From Sphingobium sp. CCH11-B1 (GTDB lineage Bacteria > Pseudomonadota > Alphaproteobacteria > Sphingomonadales > Sphingomonadaceae), in contig NZ_LSJY01000003.1 of assembly GCF_001556865.1 (NCBI RefSeq), forward strand, positions 20,719 through 84,718: a DNA stretch of 64,000 nt. Reading direction: 5' to 3'. This document shows, in pieces, positions 63,524-64,000 of the stretch. The translations under genes and the position numbers were made by a program. Under the pieces are notes generated by a model. The model searched no databases, was not told the origin of the DNA, and saw nothing but the letters and a program-made list of their open reading frames with translations. The number at the start of each line of letters is the position of its first letter. Position 1 is the stretch's first letter.

Positions 63524-63895
63524 ATGAGCCGTTATTTCACCGACGAACATGAATGGATCGACGTCGAGGGCGAGATCGCCACGGTCGGCATCACCGACTA
63601 TGCGCAGGAACAGCTTGGCGACATCGTGTTCGTCGAACTGCCCGCCGAAGGCACGACCTTCGAAAAGGGCGACGACGCCGCGGTGGTGGAATCGGTCAAG
63701 GCCGCGTCCGACGTCTATGCGCCGATCTCTGGCGAAGTCGTTGAAACCAACAGCGCGCTGGAGGACGAGCCGGCGCTGGTCAACAGCGACGCCGAAGAGG
63801 ATGGCTGGTTCTTCAAGCTGCGCGTCACCGACGCCAGCGAGCTTGAGGGGCTGATGAACGAGGCCGCCTACAAGAAATTCGTGGCCAGCCTTTGA
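63524..63895 (+). CDS. gcvH: Glycine cleavage system H protein
   Basis: GcvH carries the aminomethyl group on a lipoyl-lysine between GcvP, GcvT and the dihydrolipoyl dehydrogenase. The 123-residue protein starts [20 protein letters not shown]. The lipoylated Lys is K59 in [17 protein letters not shown], and the C-terminal [18 protein letters not shown] is typical. AAGGGGAG lies 9 bases upstream of the ATG. gcvP is expected beyond the window. Confidence 0.97.
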   Translation: MSRYFTDEHEWIDVEGEIATVGITDYAQEQLGDIVFVELPAEGTTFEKGDDAAVVESVKAASDVYAPISGEVVETNSALEDEPALVNSDAEEDGWFFKLRVTDASELEGLMNEAAYKKFVASL

Positions 63896-63906
63896 TGCCT
63901 GAATAA

Positions 63907-63930
63907 GCCCTTCCCTTTCGAGGGAAGGGC
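63907..63930. repeat. Hairpin element after gcvH
   Basis: GCCCTTCCCT and AGGGAAGGGC form a perfect 10-bp stem with a TTCG loop, followed by TGGGGTGGGT. There is no T-run. Elements of this CCCTTCCC...GGGAAGGG type are common dispersed intergenic repeats. The last 70 bases of the window hold nothing else recognisable. Confidence 0.55.
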
Positions 63931-64000
63931 TGGGGTGGGTCGCGACCACGGGGAGCGCCCGCCCTGATGAGATGGCGGCGGGCTCGCTTGGCTCGCCAAC

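Noticed and set aside
1..64000. CRISPR arrays, tRNA and rRNA genes, insertion sequences
   Set aside because: No regularly spaced direct repeats, no tRNA T-loop and acceptor pattern, no rRNA segments and no transposase frames were found on either strand.

Overview
The window is about 64 kb of GC-rich chromosomal DNA from an alphaproteobacterium, most likely a member of the Sphingomonadales (a Sphingomonas or Sphingobium relative). The evidence is protein-level resemblance, the gene orders rpsB-tsf-pyrH-frr-uppS-cdsA-dxr-rseP-bamA-skp-fabZ and mraZ-rsmH-ftsL-ftsI-mur-fts, and the absence of lpx (lipid A) genes from the two places where they commonly sit. The genus cannot be fixed from this sequence. 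Genes are dense and many neighbours overlap by 1 to 4 bases. No rRNA, tRNA, CRISPR array, insertion sequence or prophage was seen.

Layout. 1-8.3 kb: a 5'-truncated metallophosphoesterase, glmS, a small low-GC membrane protein, a GNAT/nitrilase fusion, icd, the phospholipid pair psd-pssA, and a 73-residue membrane protein. 8.5-20.9 kb: a translation and envelope supercluster (rpsB, tsf, pyrH, frr, uppS, cdsA, dxr, rseP, bamA, skp, fabZ, rpmE), split by a Phd/PIN toxin-antitoxin pair between tsf and pyrH. 21-28.6 kb: a small secreted protein, the shikimate pair aroK-aroB on the minus strand, then a plus-strand run of two uncharacterised envelope proteins, xerD, accA and an M48 protease. 28.7-38.3 kb: two Flp-type pilins, mutT, the bacterioferritin pair bfd/bfr, a DUF418 membrane protein, a BioC-like methyltransferase, a GNAT enzyme, purL, an entericidin lipoprotein, a SleB-like hydrolase and a cysteine synthase. 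38.3-58.8 kb: two uncharacterised membrane proteins and then a complete division and cell-wall (dcw) cluster from mraZ to ftsZ. This cluster carries an uncharacterised 65-codon gene between murC and murB. 58.9-64 kb: a TPR/SPOR protein, a dGTPase-like enzyme, and gcvT-gcvH behind a tandem glycine riboswitch.

How the parts fit. Most genes serve envelope construction: phospholipid synthesis (psd, pssA, cdsA), the undecaprenyl carrier (dxr, uppS), outer-membrane assembly (bamA, skp, rseP), fatty acids (accA, fabZ), peptidoglycan precursors (glmS and the mur genes, mraY, ddlB) and the divisome. Three genes of small or envelope function (73-residue membrane protein, M48 protease, entericidin) carry upstream GGAAC-N16/17-nGTT motifs like those of the alphaproteobacterial general stress sigma factor EcfG. 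mraZ has a 10-bp-phased set of TGGGA repeats matching the known MraZ operator. ftsZ has a structured leader.

The best candidates for something undescribed are the murC-murB microprotein, the rpsB leader with competing structures, the ftsZ leader, and the possible shared stress regulon. None has been tested by search or experiment.
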